Of a DNA stretch of 64,000 nucleotides, positions 29,959 through 38,157 are shown one piece after another. This DNA is from Streptomyces liliifuscus (GTDB lineage Bacteria > Actinomycetota > Actinomycetes > Streptomycetales > Streptomycetaceae). A model generated the notes under the pieces. The model saw only the letters and a list, made by a program, of their open reading frames with translations, made no database searches and was not told the DNA's origin. A program made the position numbers and the translations under genes. Position 1 is the stretch's first letter. Each line of letters opens with the position of its first letter. The stretch covers positions 2,728,001 to 2,792,000 of the forward strand of contig NZ_CP066831.1 of the NCBI RefSeq assembly GCF_016598615.1, read 5' to 3'.

Positions 29959-30543
29959 ATGATGATGGCCCGTGCCGGGATCACGGCCGACCGGCTCGTC
30001 GAGGCCGCCGCCCTTCTCGCGGACGAGGTCGGCTTCGAGAGCGTCACGCTGTCCGCGCTGGCCCGGCGGTTCGGTGTGAAGGACGCGAGCCTGTACTCGC
30101 ACGTCAGGAACCTGCACGACCTGCGCACCCGGGTCGCGCTCCTCGCGGGCGGCGAGATGATCGACCGGATCTCCACGGCGGTGGCCGGACGGGCCGGCAA
30201 GGACGCCCTGGCCGCCTTCGCCGACGCCTACCGGGAGTACGCGCTGGAGCGGCCGGGGCGGTACGCGGCCACCCAGATCCGTATCGACCAGGCCCTCGTC
30301 GCCTCCTCCCCCGCCTTCGCGCGGACCGCCGAGGTCACCTACGGGATGCTCCGCGCGTACGGCCTCGACGAACCCGATCTCACCGACGCCGTCCGCCTGT
30401 TGAGGAGCACCTTCCACGGCTACTGCGCCCTGGAGGCCTCCGGCGGCTTCGGCGCCCCCCGTGACGTACACGCGTCCTGGAACCGGACGATCGACGCCCT
30501 CCATGTGCTGCTGGAGAACTGGCCGAGGGCGAGCGCCCCGTAG
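29959..30543 (+). CDS. TetR-family regulator (copy 2)
   Basis: This 194-residue regulator starts at the first of three consecutive ATGs (29959), with AGGAG seven nt upstream. The helix-turn-helix is VTLSALARRFGVKDASLYSHV. Most of the first 90 residues match copy 1 at 28642, and the C-terminal part has LLRSTFHGYCALEASGGFG. The two copies flank the FBP gene. The promoter region of this gene lacks the 25-bp operator seen before copy 1. The paralogues have therefore probably diverged in DNA target, or this copy acts on the other's operator. It stands alone. Confidence 0.93.
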   Translation: MMMARAGITADRLVEAAALLADEVGFESVTLSALARRFGVKDASLYSHVRNLHDLRTRVALLAGGEMIDRISTAVAGRAGKDALAAFADAYREYALERPGRYAATQIRIDQALVASSPAFARTAEVTYGMLRAYGLDEPDLTDAVRLLRSTFHGYCALEASGGFGAPRDVHASWNRTIDALHVLLENWPRASAP

Positions 30544-30708
30544 CGACGCGGGACGGTGACATCCTGCGGTGCGCCGCGTGGGCGCGACCTGCCACGGCCA
30601 ACACGCGCCTTTCACCCATGAGTTGCCCCTACCCCAGGTGCCCCCCTGACCACTTAGACTGGAAACTTCGCCGGTTTCAGGTGCCGCCCTGGGGGGAGGG
30701 AGCGCGCA

Positions 30709-32103
30709 GTGTCCCAACAGCAGCTCCGACGGGGCCCGTCCAGGCCCGATCCCGATCCGCACCTGCCCCATGGCCCGCGCCCCGCGCGGATCGTGCGCTG
30801 GCTGGGCGGCTTCGGCTGCGCGGCCGCCGGCTACGCGGTGTTCCAGTCCCTGGTCGGGGTGCTGCCGAACAGCATCGACGGGGAGTCCGCGCGGTACGCG
30901 ATCGCCGTGGTGAGCGGACTCGCGACGGCCGTCGCGGCCTGGCTGTCGGCGGCGCTCCTCCGGTCCCGGTACGCGAGCACGGACAACTCCCCCGTACCGA
31001 CCGGGCAGTTGACGGTCAACGCCGTGGCCATGTCGGGGCCGGGCCCGCTCCCGACGCTCTTCTCCGCCGCGTACGACACCCTCGCCGAACAGGTCTGCGT
31101 GGTCGACGACCCGGTCCGCGGGCGGCTCACCGGATGGGCGCACTCCCTCGGCGAGAGCGGACCCGGCCGGCCCACCTCGGTGGGTACCGCGTACGGCCTG
31201 CACATCATGCTCGACCTCGGGATGCCCGAGGGCCGGATCGGCGCGGGCGACCTGGTGGACACGCTGTGGCGGCTGCGGCTGCCCGACGGCGGCTGGTCGG
31301 CGCGCTCGCAGGGCTCCCAGGCCCGCCCGGAGGTGACCGCCCTGGTGCTGGGCGCGCTGGCCCGCGCGGGCGCCTCACGGGAGCGGCTGGCGGCCGAGGT
31401 GTCGGTCTGCGAGGCGGGCTTCACCCATGACCTCGACCGTACGGGCAGGGAGTTGACGCATGTCGTGACGACCGTGCTGCGCGGTCTGCTGCGTGCCGCG
31501 CCCGGTTCGGACACGCTGCCGCTGCTGCGGGACGCGCTCGTCGAGGGCGCGGTCACCGATCCGCGTCGTCAGCACCGGCGTTGCTGGGGCTACCGGCTCG
31601 CGCCCTTCCACGGCCCGCCGTCGCCGCTGCACACCGCACAGGCCGTGGTCGCCCTGGACCGTGCGGCCCGGGTGCTGGGCGGCGAGAGCGCCAACGGCCG
31701 CGCGGCCCGTGAGGACGGTGTGCGCTGGCTGCTGGCCTGTCCGGACGCCCCGCACGACGCCTGCCTGGATCTGGCCAACCTCCGCGAGGAGGTGCGCAGG
31801 CCCCGCACCGACGACCCGTCCCGCCACGAGGTCCTGAACGTACGGCACTTCACCGCCTCCTGGGTCGTCCGCGCGCTGCTCACCCCCGGTGCCCGGGACA
31901 TCGCACGCGAGGACGGCCTGGAGGAGGAGTGGCGGGAGCGTCTGAACGGCGCGGTGAGCGCGGTGTGGGCGGGGCAGACGGACGGCATATGGACCTGGGT
32001 CCGCGACGACACCAGTGAGCTGCGCCGCCCCATGTGGATGACCTATCAGGGTCTTTCGGCGCTGCGGGCGCATGCCGTATGGGTATACCAACCGAATGGC
32101 TGA
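30709..32103 (+). CDS. Membrane-anchored prenyltransferase/cyclase-like alpha-alpha toroid protein
   Basis: This 464-residue protein starts at GTG 30709 with GGGAGGGAG upstream. Residues 25-85 hold two membrane segments (VRWLGGFGCAAAGYAVFQSL, IAVVSGLATAVAAWL). The rest is helical with squalene-cyclase/prenyltransferase-type repeats. Examples are LWRLRLPDGGWSARSQGSQARPEVTA (about residues 185-210), where DGGW is the QW-like signature, and a second repeat near WGYRLAPFHGPPSPLHTAQ. The DxDD acid motif of true cyclases is not seen, so it may bind a lipid or peptide rather than cyclise one. It is followed after 16 bp by a cupin gene. Confidence 0.85.
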   Translation: MSQQQLRRGPSRPDPDPHLPHGPRPARIVRWLGGFGCAAAGYAVFQSLVGVLPNSIDGESARYAIAVVSGLATAVAAWLSAALLRSRYASTDNSPVPTGQLTVNAVAMSGPGPLPTLFSAAYDTLAEQVCVVDDPVRGRLTGWAHSLGESGPGRPTSVGTAYGLHIMLDLGMPEGRIGAGDLVDTLWRLRLPDGGWSARSQGSQARPEVTALVLGALARAGASRERLAAEVSVCEAGFTHDLDRTGRELTHVVTTVLRGLLRAAPGSDTLPLLRDALVEGAVTDPRRQHRRCWGYRLAPFHGPPSPLHTAQAVVALDRAARVLGGESANGRAAREDGVRWLLACPDAPHDACLDLANLREEVRRPRTDDPSRHEVLNVRHFTASWVVRALLTPGARDIAREDGLEEEWRERLNGAVSAVWAGQTDGIWTWVRDDTSELRRPMWMTYQGLSALRAHAVWVYQPNG

Positions 32104-32119
32104 GACAGGAGAAGCGTGC

Positions 32120-32845
32120 ATGGGTGGTCGGCAGGTCCTGGCGGCGCGGAGGCTGCTCGCCGAGGCACTGGACGGCGAACTGCCCGAACACGAAAGGGTG
32201 TTGGCGGCCCGTTCGGTCGTCGCCGAACTGGGCTCCCCCGACCGTCTGTTGGAGCTGACCGCCGAACTCGCCTCCGGTGAGGGCGATCCGGACGGCTGCG
32301 CCCGCCTCTCGTACCGGCATGTCCTCGGCTTCGACAAGCTCCTGCTCATCGACGGCGGCCCGCACCACATGCTGCGCGCCCATCTGTGGCACGCGGGACG
32401 TGGGGCGGTCGGCAAGGAGGACATCCACAACCACCGTTCCCCGCTTGCCTCTTATGTCGTACGGGGGCGGCTGGCGATGGAGCTGTATGCGCCCCGGGAG
32501 GGCGGCGGCATCGAGACGGACCGCTACCGGGAGTCCCTGGCGGACGAGTCGGCCGACTGGCTGCTGGAGCCGACGGGTCCGGCGCGGCTGCACCTCACGC
32601 AGGTCGCGGAGTACGCGGCGGGCAGCACCTACGCTCTTCCCGCGCACACCCTGCACCGGGCGTGGTGCGACACGGCCGAGCCGACGGTGACGCTCTTCCT
32701 GGAGACGGGGAGCGGACGCCGGCAGCACACCGACGTGTTCACGGCGGCGGGGCCGCATCCGGGGTCGGTGCCGAAGGTGCCGCTGGACGTGGCCGACTAT
32801 CTGGCCGAACTCGACGCGCTGGCGGAGTTGCTCAGAAGCTCGTGA
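32120..32845 (+). CDS. Cupin-fold protein paired with the toroid protein
   Basis: ATG at 32120 has AGGAG 8 nt upstream and gives 241 residues. An ATG at 32096 inside the previous gene has no ribosome-binding site. The first 55 residues are helical. A cupin follows with EDIHNHRSPLASYVVRG (two His near residue 101-103), and YALPAHTLHRAWCD supplies the second metal motif. It resembles cysteine-dioxygenase-like or sensor cupins, but no substrate can be named. It is in one operon with the toroid protein and ends 3 bp before the convergent NUDIX gene. Confidence 0.8.
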   Translation: MGGRQVLAARRLLAEALDGELPEHERVLAARSVVAELGSPDRLLELTAELASGEGDPDGCARLSYRHVLGFDKLLLIDGGPHHMLRAHLWHAGRGAVGKEDIHNHRSPLASYVVRGRLAMELYAPREGGGIETDRYRESLADESADWLLEPTGPARLHLTQVAEYAAGSTYALPAHTLHRAWCDTAEPTVTLFLETGSGRRQHTDVFTAAGPHPGSVPKVPLDVADYLAELDALAELLRSS

Positions 32846-32848
32846 GAG

Positions 32849-33271
32849 TCAGGAGCTCGTGAGGGCCTGTCGGACGATGTCCAGGTTGTACGCGTCGATG
32901 TCGACGCTGTGCAGCTCGGCGGGGCTCAGCCACACGTACCTCTGATCCGGCTTCTGGAGGGTGATGTGCCAGGAGAGCGGCCTGACCAGGAAGTTCTCCT
33001 GCCAGTTCTTGATCTCATGGCCCTGGTACTCACTCACGAACGACGATTCGCCGACCTTCCGGACGACCTCGCCGAGAAGGCCCGTCTCTTCCTTGAGCTC
33101 CCGCAGCACACCGTCCTCGGGACTCTCGCCGGGCTCCAGCTTTCCGCAGGGAACGCCCCACACCAGGGGCAGGAACCGCTCGGTCTCGCTGCGGCGCACC
33201 AACAGCACACGGCCTTCGTGCATCACGACGGCGGCCGCCAGTCGCTTGTCGCCGGGGATCTCCATGTCCAT
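32849..33271 (-). CDS. NUDIX hydrolase
   Basis: This protein is about 140 residues long. The Nudix box reads GKLEPGESPEDGVLRELKEE followed by TGL, matching G-x5-E-x7-REUxEExGU completely. It should hydrolyse a nucleoside diphosphate linked to another group; the substrate is unknown. ATG 33271 (GAGGAA close upstream) or 33265 are both possible, while longer starts lack a ribosome-binding site. The end overlaps nothing but faces the cupin gene at 3 bp. Confidence 0.93.
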   Translation of the reverse strand: MDMEIPGDKRLAAAVVMHEGRVLLVRRSETERFLPLVWGVPCGKLEPGESPEDGVLRELKEETGLLGEVVRKVGESSFVSEYQGHEIKNWQENFLVRPLSWHITLQKPDQRYVWLSPAELHSVDIDAYNLDIVRQALTSS

Positions 33272-33332
33272 GGTTCCTCGGTCCCTCGCCGGTCGGAGTC
33301 CACAGGGTTCTATACCCACGAAAGCATCAACG

Positions 33333-34172
33333 CTACCAGGGTCGCCCAAGCGTGTCCGGCCGTTGCGAGCCGGGCCGAACGAGCGCCTGCACCTCGCCGT
33401 ACGTCGGTGCGGGCCCCTCGACGGGCAGGCCCGCGCGGATCAGGGCCGCCGTCTCCACCGCCGCGCCCAGCGCCCTGCGGTAGAGGAGCGAGCCGAGGCT
33501 GATACGGCGTACGCCCAGGTCGGCGAGCGCGGGCGCGGTCGGACCCGTGGGCGAATAGAGGATGTTGAGGGGCACCTCCAGGGTCTTGAGCAGGGCGGTG
33601 ATCCGGGACGGTTCGGAGAGGCCCGGCACGAACACCCCGTCGGCGCCCGCCTGTTGATAGGCGTCGAGACGGCGACTCGTGTCGCCCATGTCACCGCCGC
33701 CGGCGCCCATGTCACGGCCGCCGGCGCCGTCGCCCAGCCAGTGGGTGTCGGTCCGGGCGTTGACGAACAGGCCCGGTACGGCGGACTTCACCGCCGCGAT
33801 CTTCGCCGCGTGGAGTTCTACGGGTGCCAGGGTGCCGTCGGGGCGGCCGTCCTCCAGGTTGATGCCCACGGCTCCTACGGCGGCCAGTTCGCGGGCCACC
33901 CCGGCGACCTCGTCCGGGTCGTCGCTGAAGCCGCCCTCGGTGTCGACCGAGAGAAGGAACGGACCGCTGCCCAGCGCCAGGGTCAGATTCAGTGTCGCGT
34001 CACGGGTCGCCGCCGCCCCGTCGGGCAGCCCGGCGGCCGCTGCCACTCCCAGGCTGGTCGTGCCGACCGCCACGAAGCCCTGGGCGGCCAGCGCCGCCGC
34101 CGAGGCGTGGTCCCAGGCGTTGGGCAGCAGCAGCGGGGCGTCGGCGTGGTGAAGTGCGGCGAAGGCGGTCAC
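33333..34172 (-). CDS. Isocitrate lyase/PEP mutase-family enzyme
   Basis: GTG at 34172 overlaps the stop of the DinB-like gene (GTGA), giving 279 residues. A barrel with LLLPNAWDHASAAALAAQGF at the start, SVDTEGGFSDDP with the metal-binding acids, GINLEDG and FVNARTDTH fits the PEP-mutase-like superfamily of C-C and P-C lyases. The Lys-x-Cys motif of true isocitrate lyase is not seen, so the reaction is unknown (oxaloacetate hydrolase- or 2-methylisocitrate lyase-like). A glycine-rich insert with two DMG repeats (about residues 155-168) looks like a small slippage expansion. Confidence 0.92.
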   Translation of the reverse strand: MTAFAALHHADAPLLLPNAWDHASAAALAAQGFVAVGTTSLGVAAAAGLPDGAAATRDATLNLTLALGSGPFLLSVDTEGGFSDDPDEVAGVARELAAVGAVGINLEDGRPDGTLAPVELHAAKIAAVKSAVPGLFVNARTDTHWLGDGAGGRDMGAGGGDMGDTSRRLDAYQQAGADGVFVPGLSEPSRITALLKTLEVPLNILYSPTGPTAPALADLGVRRISLGSLLYRRALGAAVETAALIRAGLPVEGPAPTYGEVQALVRPGSQRPDTLGRPW

Positions 34173-34687
34173 GGCGTACCGCCCAGGTCTCCCACGGCGT
34201 CGGCGTAGTACGTGGATCCCGTGAGGTGGAAGGCGAGTTGGCGGAAGGTCCACCCGTCGCCGGGCGAGTGGTCGAGCTGCTCCTCGGTGAGCGCGGACAA
34301 CCGGTTCGCCCAGATCCGGGCCAGCCGGCCGAGCCTGCTGCGGGCCTCGTCAAGGTCCTCCTGGGTGAAGGCCGCGAGATCGGCCGGTGTGGTGGTCGCG
34401 GACGCGTGCCAGTGGTCGGGCAGCGGGCACTCGCCGACGAGCCTGGCCTCCAGTTCGGCGAGGTGGTCCACCAGGTGGTCGGCGACCCTGCGGACGGCCT
34501 TGTGCGGAGTGTGGACGCGGTCGTCGACATGGGCGGGCGTCCCGTCCCAGGCGGTCCAGGTCGCGGCCAGCGCGAGGACGTGGTCGACCATGGCGGTGAC
34601 GGCTTCCGCCGGGTCGCGGTCGTCGGTGACCGGGGCGTCGTCCCCGGAGGCAGTGGGCGTCGCGGCGGGTGCTTCGGACGTGGTCAT
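34169..34687 (-). CDS. DinB-like helical-bundle protein
   Basis: This 172-residue protein has helices carrying MVDHVLALAATW, VRRVADHLVDHLAELEARL and GWTFRQLAFHLTGSTYYADAVGDL. This is the pattern of the DinB/YfiT metal-binding four-helix bundle, with His residues spaced as possible ligands. Such proteins are often thiol-dependent transferases. Translational coupling to the PEP-mutase-like enzyme suggests a common pathway. The first 20 residues are low complexity. No clear ribosome-binding site lies before ATG 34687. Confidence 0.85.
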   Translation of the reverse strand: MTTSEAPAATPTASGDDAPVTDDRDPAEAVTAMVDHVLALAATWTAWDGTPAHVDDRVHTPHKAVRRVADHLVDHLAELEARLVGECPLPDHWHASATTTPADLAAFTQEDLDEARSRLGRLARIWANRLSALTEEQLDHSPGDGWTFRQLAFHLTGSTYYADAVGDLGGTP

Positions 34688-34839
34688 ACGGCAACGCTAG
34701 GGGCGGAACGCTTCGGCGCTCGCCGAACAGTCCGGGACCCTGAGGCGGACCCGCTCCCTCCGTGCAACCCCTGCCGGGACTCGGGCGTCTCAACCAGCGC
34801 CGGGCGCCCCTGCGTGCCCGGTACGGGGGAGGACGCACG

Positions 34840-35259
34840 ATGGCCGACAAGGGGAAGCACGGCTTCGTCCGGAGCGTGCGGCGGTTCTTCTGGCTGCCCC
34901 GGGACATGCCACGCCGTCCGGCCGCGGCGATGCCCCTGGTGCGGGCGTGGCTGTTCGCGCTGGCCGTGGGTGCCCTCTTCGCTGTGTTCACCCCGGACGA
35001 CGACGTCCTGACGCCGTCGATCATGACGGTCGTCCTATGGGTGGCCACGCTCGACGACGTGATCAAAGGTGTGCGGCACCGCTGGCCGGCCTTCCTGATT
35101 TCGTGGGCGGTCGGCTGGGGTCTCACCCGGCTGTCCGCGAAGTTGCCGGGGCTCGGCGATTCCCACTGGTACGAGTTCGCCGCCTTCGCTCCGACGACGG
35201 CGGTGGCCGTGGCCATGTTCGTCGGGATCACCCGGCTGCCGCAGAACCCACGCCTGTGA
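34840..35259 (+). CDS. Small membrane protein of unknown function
   Basis: ATG at 34840 follows GGGAGGA by 7 nt and gives 139 residues. Hydrophobic segments lie at about residues 35-52, 62-78, 86-103 and 116-133, suggesting three or four passes. The N-terminus is basic (KHGFVRSVRRFFWLPRD). I do not recognise the family. It stands alone between a minus-strand unit and the glycan cluster. Confidence 0.75.
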   Translation: MADKGKHGFVRSVRRFFWLPRDMPRRPAAAMPLVRAWLFALAVGALFAVFTPDDDVLTPSIMTVVLWVATLDDVIKGVRHRWPAFLISWAVGWGLTRLSAKLPGLGDSHWYEFAAFAPTTAVAVAMFVGITRLPQNPRL

Positions 35260-35268
35260 CCCGCGCGC

Positions 35269-37005
35269 TCAGGCGCCCGGCCGCGCGGTGCCGACCGCGA
35301 CCGCGCCCTCGTCCAGCCGGGCCCGCACCTCGCGTCCACCGCTCCAGCGGACGTGGATCTCGTCCGTCCCGTCCACGACGGTCACGGCCACCGACTCCTC
35401 CAGTGGGACCGGCTCAGGCTCGGCGGTGAGACGGGCGAGCGCGACGAAGACGGTGCCGGCGGCGGCCGTGACACCGGTCAAGCCGTCGGACGCGCTCAAC
35501 AGCCCGTGGACCGGACAGAGTTCGGCTCGTGCTCCGCTGTCCCCGGTCGCCCATCCCGTGACCCGAACCGCCGTCCCCTCCGACGCGCCCGACACCCGGA
35601 ACGCCCGTACCTCCACCGCGCCCTCGGCCAGCACGAGGCTCGTGACGCGGGCACCGGAGGCCGTCGTGTGACGGGAGGCCGCCCAGCCCTCGCCCACACC
35701 GAGCGGCTCGATCCCGGTGCGGCTCGGATCGTCCCCGACGATCACGCTGTTGTCGTACGACGGTGAGGGCGTCGTCACCGTCGAGTACGCGAGGCGCGTG
35801 TAGTACGGGTCGTAGCGAACGTCCTCGCTGCCGTGGTTGTGGAGGCGGACCAGGCCGTCCGAACTCGTCGACTGGAGAAGCCAGTTGGGCGGGCCTATCG
35901 GGTGGGACTCGTCCGCCCGTTCCGCCGGTCGGGGCTCCTCGGTCGCCGTCCACACCTCGTGGTCCGGCGGGAGCAGCAGGCCGAGGAAGCCCTTGCTCGC
36001 CCAGTACGGGGAGGCGGGGCCCGAATAGCCTTGCAGGACTGCCGAGTCGGGGCCGTGCCAGCCCAGGGTCAGCAGGCCGCGGTCGTCGACGGCTCCCCGG
36101 TCGAGGAAGTACTTCAGCGCGCCGGACGCCAGCCGCCGTGTCCCACCCGGCGACAGGGGCGTACGGCCGGTGAGCGCGCCGAGCCAGAGGGGGGCGGTCG
36201 TCGCGAAGCGGTACGTCAGTGAGCGGCCCTGGTGCATCGGGGCGCCGTCGCCGCCGAACAGGCGGGCGTAGTCGGCGAGATGGGCCGAGAGACGGCCGCC
36301 GTAGAGGTCCAGCAGCCGCTCGTCGTCGGCCAGCCAGGCGTGCAGCACCGGGTACAGGTGCATGGCCCAGCCGTTGTAGTAGTCGAAGGCCCGCCCCTCG
36401 CCGTCGGTGTACCAGCCGTCGCCGACGTACCACTGCTCGATGCGGTCGAGGCCCCGGTCGATCGCGGCACGGGACAGCGTGGGCTCGTATCCGATCTCTT
36501 CGAGGAAGCCGCCGACCGTCACCGGGAACAACTCCCAGTTGCAGGGCCAGGGTTCGGCCGTCAGCGCGTCGCCGAGCCAGGCGGCGGTCCGCTGTCGTAC
36601 GCCCTCGTCGAGGCGGTCCCAGAGGAGGGGCCGGGTGAGGCGGAGGGCGAGGGCGATGGAGGCGGCCTCGACGAGGGGCTGACTGCGGTCCCCGATGCGG
36701 GGCCAGCTGCCGGCCGTCCCGGCCGCGAGGCCCTCGGCGTACCGCTCCAGGGCCTTCTCGTCGCGGCGGAAGGCGGCCAGCATCAGCGTACGGGCGTATC
36801 CCTCCAGGCCGTCGGAGCGGCGACCCGACCAGCTCGTGTGCTCGCCGGGCAGGTGGTAGAGGGCGCGGTCCCCGGTGGCGTACGGTTCCACGGCCGCGAG
36901 CAGGGAGTCGGCCGCCGCCTCCCAGTGTGCGCGCGTGTACCCGGTGTGCGGGCTGAGGATGCGGTCCTCAGGGACTCCTGCGGGACCTGCGGGGCCTGCG
37001 GACAT
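35269..37005 (-). CDS. DUF2264 protein, probable glycan-active enzyme
   Basis: This 578-residue protein has an N-terminal alpha/alpha-barrel half (LHLPGEHTSW-like region, WPRIGDRSQPLVEAASIALAL, GWYTDGEGRAFDYYNGWAMHLYP) and a beta-sandwich C-terminal half. This is the layout of DUF2264 enzymes. From memory, members of this family have been placed in glycoside hydrolase family 154 acting on uronic-acid-capped arabinogalactan; that link should be verified. No signal peptide is seen, so it would act inside the cell on imported fragments. It is the last gene of a minus-strand run of four glycan genes, 84 bp after the acetylesterase gene. Confidence 0.85.
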   Translation of the reverse strand: MSAGPAGPAGVPEDRILSPHTGYTRAHWEAAADSLLAAVEPYATGDRALYHLPGEHTSWSGRRSDGLEGYARTLMLAAFRRDEKALERYAEGLAAGTAGSWPRIGDRSQPLVEAASIALALRLTRPLLWDRLDEGVRQRTAAWLGDALTAEPWPCNWELFPVTVGGFLEEIGYEPTLSRAAIDRGLDRIEQWYVGDGWYTDGEGRAFDYYNGWAMHLYPVLHAWLADDERLLDLYGGRLSAHLADYARLFGGDGAPMHQGRSLTYRFATTAPLWLGALTGRTPLSPGGTRRLASGALKYFLDRGAVDDRGLLTLGWHGPDSAVLQGYSGPASPYWASKGFLGLLLPPDHEVWTATEEPRPAERADESHPIGPPNWLLQSTSSDGLVRLHNHGSEDVRYDPYYTRLAYSTVTTPSPSYDNSVIVGDDPSRTGIEPLGVGEGWAASRHTTASGARVTSLVLAEGAVEVRAFRVSGASEGTAVRVTGWATGDSGARAELCPVHGLLSASDGLTGVTAAAGTVFVALARLTAEPEPVPLEESVAVTVVDGTDEIHVRWSGGREVRARLDEGAVAVGTARPGA

Positions 37006-37089
37006 CGGTCGGGCTTCCTGTCTCGCTCGGGTGGAACGGGCGGTACCTGGGACGCCCCGGTTCCGGACGGGACGCCCCAGGAGTCCAGC

Positions 37090-38139
37090 TCACCTCAACA
37101 GGCGCTCGGGCACCAGGTGTTGGGCAAGGAGTTCGTCGCGGACGAGTTGCGCGTACGCCGTCGCTCCGTACGCGGAGGTGTGGGTGTTGTCCCTCTTCTC
37201 GTTGTAGAGGTAGAGCGCCTTGGAGCCCTCGACACCCAGCGACTCGACCAGTGCCTTCGTCCTGGCCGTGAGGTCGATGAGCGGCACGTCGTGGGCGGCG
37301 GCGACCGAGCGGGTGACGGCCGGGTGGTCGACCCCGAGGCCGTTCACCAGCAGGGCCGTGCCGTTGTTGAGCGTGCCGTCGCTGTTGAACCAGCGGCGGA
37401 CGATGGGGGTGACCAGAACCGGACGGCCACCCTTGTCCCGTACGCCCGCGACGAGTGTTTCGAGGTTCGCGCGGTACGTCGCCTCGTCGGTCTGCTTGTC
37501 GTTGTGGGCGAGCTGGATGAGAACGAGGTCGCCCTTGCGGATCAGCGGCTGGACGGTCGCGAAGAGCCGCGGGTCCCCGAGGTAGGTGACCGTACTCTCC
37601 CCGGAATCCCCGTAGTTGGCGACCGAGACGCCCTTGCGGAGGTACTGCGGGAGTTGCTGGCCCCAGCCGGAGTAGGGGTCGCCCGGCTGGTCGCAGACCG
37701 TGGAGTCGCCGACCAGGAAGATCTGCCGGGTGTGCCGGGCGGCGGCCGGAGTGACGCGGATGTCGGCGAGCGCGGGTGCCGAGCCGCCGACGACCAGGTC
37801 GAGACCGGGCGTGCCCTCGGCTCCGGTGGGTTCGCCCTCGGGTGTGCGGACGTTGACGGTGAAGGTACGGGTCACCGGCTCGCCCGCCGCGGTGGGCGTC
37901 TCGGCGAGCAGGGTGCGGCGCGTCTCACCGGTGATGCCGGTGCTCGCCGCGGTGTCACCGCCGAGCCGGACGCGTACGTCGTACGTGCCGGGCGCGACGT
38001 CGAAGTGACATGCCGTCGCGATGCAGTTCTCCATCCCCATCCCCATCCCCGTGCCGCGGCCGTGTGCCTGGGCCGGGACGGCGGACAGGGCCGTGGCGAC
38101 GGTCAGCGCGGCCAGCAGGGTGATCGTCGTGCGTCTCAA
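37090..38139 (-). CDS. Secreted rhamnogalacturonan acetylesterase-like SGNH hydrolase
   Basis: This 349-residue protein has a Sec signal peptide (MRRTTITLLAALTVATALSAVPAQA). An N-terminal beta domain of about 110 residues (VAPGTYDVRVRLGG) precedes the SGNH esterase: FLVGDSTVCD (catalytic Ser), YGDSGEST, LIQLAHNDK and DNTHTSAYGA (Asp/His). Family members remove acetyl groups from rhamnogalacturonan or related plant polysaccharide. A hexamer repeat in the DNA near 38031-38050 encodes a MGMGMG run just after the signal. It is the third gene of the glycan cluster and 18 bp after the lectin-bearing GH43 gene. Confidence 0.92.
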   Translation of the reverse strand: MRRTTITLLAALTVATALSAVPAQAHGRGTGMGMGMENCIATACHFDVAPGTYDVRVRLGGDTAASTGITGETRRTLLAETPTAAGEPVTRTFTVNVRTPEGEPTGAEGTPGLDLVVGGSAPALADIRVTPAAARHTRQIFLVGDSTVCDQPGDPYSGWGQQLPQYLRKGVSVANYGDSGESTVTYLGDPRLFATVQPLIRKGDLVLIQLAHNDKQTDEATYRANLETLVAGVRDKGGRPVLVTPIVRRWFNSDGTLNNGTALLVNGLGVDHPAVTRSVAAAHDVPLIDLTARTKALVESLGVEGSKALYLYNEKRDNTHTSAYGATAYAQLVRDELLAQHLVPERLLR

Positions 38140-38157
38140 CGCGACTCCTCAATTCCC

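Noticed and set aside
33352..34208. Plus-strand frames opposite the PEP-mutase-like gene.
   Set aside because: They are antisense readings with no family features, while the minus strand shows a continuous enzyme barrel and translational coupling.
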